Assembly: GCA_043777755.1 (NCBI GenBank)
Contig: JAYWHK010000241.1
Location: forward strand, 1 to 7,804
Source of the DNA: CANHEE01 sp043777755
GTDB lineage: Bacteria; Bacteroidota; Bacteroidia; Chitinophagales; Saprospiraceae
Direction: 5' to 3'
Length of the DNA: 7,804 bases
Position 1 is the stretch's first letter; each line of letters opens with the position of its first letter. The notes under the pieces were generated by a model. It made no database searches. It had not been told where the DNA came from and saw only the letters and a program-made list of their open reading frames with translations. Of this stretch, positions 5,422 to 7,804 are shown piece after piece. The translations under genes were made by a program, and so were the position numbers.

Positions 5422-7590
5422 ATGAAAAAAATATACTTAACTATCTGTTTATCAATAATTTATTTTTTCACTCAGGCGCAAGATAGAGCGATTCATTTTG
5501 TACATGATAGTGTTTATTCATTTGGTAGTCTGATTTATACTTTATCAGATGGAAATTTAATCGTTGGAGGTAGTATTTATGACCCAAAAACGGAAAAAAC
5601 TATTCCTTTTCTAAGTAAAATAAGCGCTGATGCTAAAATAATTTGGTATAAAAATTATCCTAATGGAGTCATTTCAAGTCCCTCAAGTGGCATTGTTGAA
5701 ATTATAGAATTAGCAAATGGCAATTTAATAGCAGTCGTTAATACGTATTATCTCAGTAATGAACCTTACGCTATTTGTTTGGATACAAATGGAAATGACC
5801 TTTGGAGATTAAACTTGAATATAGCGACGGGCTATATTTATCAACATTCAGCTTGTAGTATTGGCAATGACTTTTTTTTGACGATGAATACAGGCATTGA
5901 TTTAAGTATTCTCAAACTTGACGAATCTGGCAAGGTTTTATGGGCAAAAAGTATTGAAAATTTAAATAGTAGCGAAAGTCAAGATTTTGTTCGCATTTTA
6001 CCTTTTGATAATAAATTACTCGTTGCCTACGGTATGAGTAATTTTACACAAAAAAAAGAATATACTGAACTTGTTACGTTAAATCCAATCAATGGGAATC
6101 TTTTGGCTAAGAAAAAATTAGAAGCAGTAAATGATACACTTATTTTTCAAAATATAAAAATAATTGACAATCAAGTATTTATAAGTGCAAAAAATTCAAA
6201 TAATTCTTCCGTTGCTAAACCAATTCTTTTAACTTTAGATAATAATTTTGATGTAAAAAAAGCTGAAAAATTTACCCCAAACAATAGTAATTATGGGTAC
6301 ACTTTTTTGCAAGTAGAAAAATTTGATAATGATAATTTGGTTGGTTTAGCAAGAAATACTACTGACGATTTGCCTTTTGGAGTACAAAAGCAAGGATTTT
6401 TTAATTACAATCTAACGAGCAGTAACGTAAAGTACTATGGCGTTATGCCCAATTGGTTTTCTATCTATCCAACTTCTCAGCTTGCAAAAGATAAAGACAA
6501 TTATTTTTGGACTATTGGAGGCGATTTGTCAGCGAACACTGGATTATTAAAGTCAAAAGCTGCCAAACCATCTTATATCTGTAGTAGTAACGAAATTATT
6601 TTTTCAAAAATAGACATCAATATTAAAATATCTACTCCAACATGGACATTAAAAAACTATACATTTCCTGTCGCCAAAACAACTTTAAAAACTGAAATTG
6701 CCATAGCTAAAATAGTTGATAATTGCTTACATTGCTCTGTAAAAGAAAATAAAATAAAACTTCAATTGTGTGCTAATCAAAAATTTAAAACTCCAAGTGG
6801 GAAAATTTTTACTCAATCAGGTATTTATAAAGATACTGCATTTAATAGTACGATTGGTTGCTTTGGATTTTATGAATATGACTATAAACTCAAGCCTTCA
6901 TCATCCCAATCTATCCAAAAATTCCTCTGCGCCACAACTCCGTCCATCACAATCGCCTTAAAAACCTACACTAAAGAAGGCATTTATACAGACACACTCA
7001 AAACAAAAACTGGTTGTGACAGTATTTTGAACATTACGATAAACTCACTTGCTGACTTTAAAGTGTCGCTTGGCGAAGACAAAGAAATTATAGAAGGCGA
7101 AAAGCTACTACTCAATGCAGAAAGCAATTATACAAATATCATTAAAAATTATACGTGGTTTCCCGCTGGCACGAGTACCTGTGATACGTGCAGAAGTATC
7201 AGCGTTGCACCAAGCCAAAATCAGTGGTTTGCAGTCAAAGCCGACATCAACGGTTGTTTTGCCAGCGATAGCATCAACATAAAAGTTTTGAATGAAAAAT
7301 TAGTCTTCATTCCCAATGCTTTTTCACCCAACAACGACCAAAATAACGACCTTTTTAGACCTTTTACAGCGGAAGCCGTTGAAGAAATTGAATATTTAAT
7401 AGTGTATGACCGTTGGGGCAACCATATTTACGAAGCTGTTAATTTTTTGCCAAATGATGAAAAAACAGGTTGGAATGGTACAGCCAAAGGCGAAATTGCC
7501 AATATTGGCGTTTATACTTACGCCGTACAAGTTCGTTTGCGGAATGGAAAAACACAGCGTTATATAGGCGATGTGATGCTGGTGAGGTAG
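5422..7590 (+). CDS. Propeller-like secreted protein with gliding-motility-associated (CHU_C) T9SS type B C-terminus
   Basis: A 722-residue surface or secreted protein. The signal peptide covers residues 1-20 (MKKIY, core, TQAQ). Residues about 30-390 carry propeller-like blades: DGNLIVGG (43-50), NGNLIAVV (99-106), LDTNGNDLW (120-128), LDESGKVLW (166-174) and DNKLLVAYG (196-204). Two tandem Cys-containing repeats follow at 447-490 and 499-543, each with G-IY-x-DT and a GC. Residues about 544-623 look like an Ig/PKD-type domain with CDTC (587-590). Residues 624-722 match the gliding-motility-associated C-terminal domain: FIPNAFSPNNDQNND, YDRWGNHIYE, GWNGT, GVYTY and GDVMLVR. This domain is a T9SS type B sorting signal, usually served by a PorP/SprF-like partner, and none is in this window. 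I chose ATG 5422 because the signal peptide starts there; the in-frame TTG at 5380 lies inside the terminator stem. GC rises sharply from about 6900 onward. Confidence 0.9.
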   Translation: MKKIYLTICLSIIYFFTQAQDRAIHFVHDSVYSFGSLIYTLSDGNLIVGGSIYDPKTEKTIPFLSKISADAKIIWYKNYPNGVISSPSSGIVEIIELANGNLIAVVNTYYLSNEPYAICLDTNGNDLWRLNLNIATGYIYQHSACSIGNDFFLTMNTGIDLSILKLDESGKVLWAKSIENLNSSESQDFVRILPFDNKLLVAYGMSNFTQKKEYTELVTLNPINGNLLAKKKLEAVNDTLIFQNIKIIDNQVFISAKNSNNSSVAKPILLTLDNNFDVKKAEKFTPNNSNYGYTFLQVEKFDNDNLVGLARNTTDDLPFGVQKQGFFNYNLTSSNVKYYGVMPNWFSIYPTSQLAKDKDNYFWTIGGDLSANTGLLKSKAAKPSYICSSNEIIFSKIDINIKISTPTWTLKNYTFPVAKTTLKTEIAIAKIVDNCLHCSVKENKIKLQLCANQKFKTPSGKIFTQSGIYKDTAFNSTIGCFGFYEYDYKLKPSSSQSIQKFLCATTPSITIALKTYTKEGIYTDTLKTKTGCDSILNITINSLADFKVSLGEDKEIIEGEKLLLNAESNYTNIIKNYTWFPAGTSTCDTCRSISVAPSQNQWFAVKADINGCFASDSINIKVLNEKLVFIPNAFSPNNDQNNDLFRPFTAEAVEEIEYLIVYDRWGNHIYEAVNFLPNDEKTGWNGTAKGEIANIGVYTYAVQVRLRNGKTQRYIGDVMLVR

Positions 7591-7646
7591 TTTTTGTGAA
7601 ATTTTACAGGAGAAGTTTTGTTGATGCGCTAAGTTAAGAGTGTATA

Positions 7647-7686
7647 AAAAAATGGCTGTCATGCACTTGTGTGACAGCCATTTTTT
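7647..7686. terminator. Strong, probably bidirectional terminator hairpin
   Basis: A perfect 15-bp inverted repeat: six A plus TGGCTGTCA (7647-7661) pairs with TGACAGCCA plus six T (7672-7686), around a 10-base loop. A-runs on one arm and T-runs on the other allow termination in both directions. It lies 56 bases after the stop of the gene at 5422-7590. The symmetry would suit a convergent gene to the right, beyond or at the window edge. Confidence 0.85.
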
Positions 7687-7804
7687 GTGGTGCAATCTTT
7701 GTAAGAGCGACTTTAGTCCAATGTCATTTCTCTAAGAGGAATCATATAAACATCAGTATCCGCTCAAAAATGGTTTAATACGCCAGAATATTAGGATATA
7801 CTGT
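7687..7804. other. Right-hand flank with no assignable gene
   Basis: No start codon on the + strand opens a frame of useful length here. On the - strand each frame has a stop: TAA at 7775-7777, TGA at 7753-7755, and TAA at 7713-7715 preceded in frame by TGA at 7762-7764. The stretch read from 7761 down to 7716 gives a protein-like end (DTDVYMIPLREMTLD), but the upstream stop breaks it. A convergent gene may end near here, with its body outside the window. Confidence 0.4.

Noticed and set aside
7396..7695. 99-codon open frame on the - strand
   Set aside because: It lies mostly opposite the conserved CHU_C domain of the + strand gene and its start is beyond the terminator hairpin. The protein has no recognisable features.
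7713..7761. SusD/RagB-like C-terminus read on the - strand
   Set aside because: The IPLRE-like words are reminiscent, but the stretch is only about 15 residues with a stop just upstream, which is too little to name a family.

Overview
The window looks like chromosomal DNA from a gliding or surface-protein-rich member of the Bacteroidota (Chitinophagia, Saprospiria or Cytophagia type). Three things support this. There is a type A and a type B C-terminal sorting domain of the type IX secretion system (T9SS), there are SprB-type repeats, and start codons are preceded by A-runs rather than Shine-Dalgarno sequences. The DNA is AT-rich, especially between genes. All six convincing genes are on the + strand. 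I see no RNA gene, CRISPR array, insertion sequence or integrase.

Layout: (1) 62-844, a 260-residue Ig-like/beta-rich protein without a signal peptide (family A, copy 1). (2) 849-1511, a secreted helical protein (family B, copy 1). (3) 1541-2473, a secreted paralogue of gene 1 with a cysteine-packed tail (family A, copy 2). (4) 2643-3293, a secreted helical protein related to gene 2 (family B, copy 2). (5) 3323-5362, a secreted multidomain protein with SprB-like repeats, a 13-cysteine region and a T9SS type A sorting domain. A hairpin terminator follows at 5376-5409. (6) 5422-7590, a secreted propeller-like protein with a gliding-motility-associated (CHU_C, T9SS type B) C-terminus. A strong 15-bp terminator hairpin lies at 7647-7686. 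The last 118 bases hold no clear gene.

The most interesting structure is the A-B-A-B order: two diverged copies of a two-gene cassette of exported proteins. The genes after each B copy (genes 3 and 5) share a near-identical 16-base leader in a spacer of exactly 29 bases. Gene 5 therefore sits where a third A gene would be expected, as if the A slot can accept different surface proteins. Genes 1-5 read as one block of cell-surface or secreted proteins ending at the 5376-5409 terminator. Gene 6 is a separate surface protein. No enzymatic function is visible in any of them. A role in adhesion, surface structure or interaction with other cells is inference from SprB and T9SS biology.
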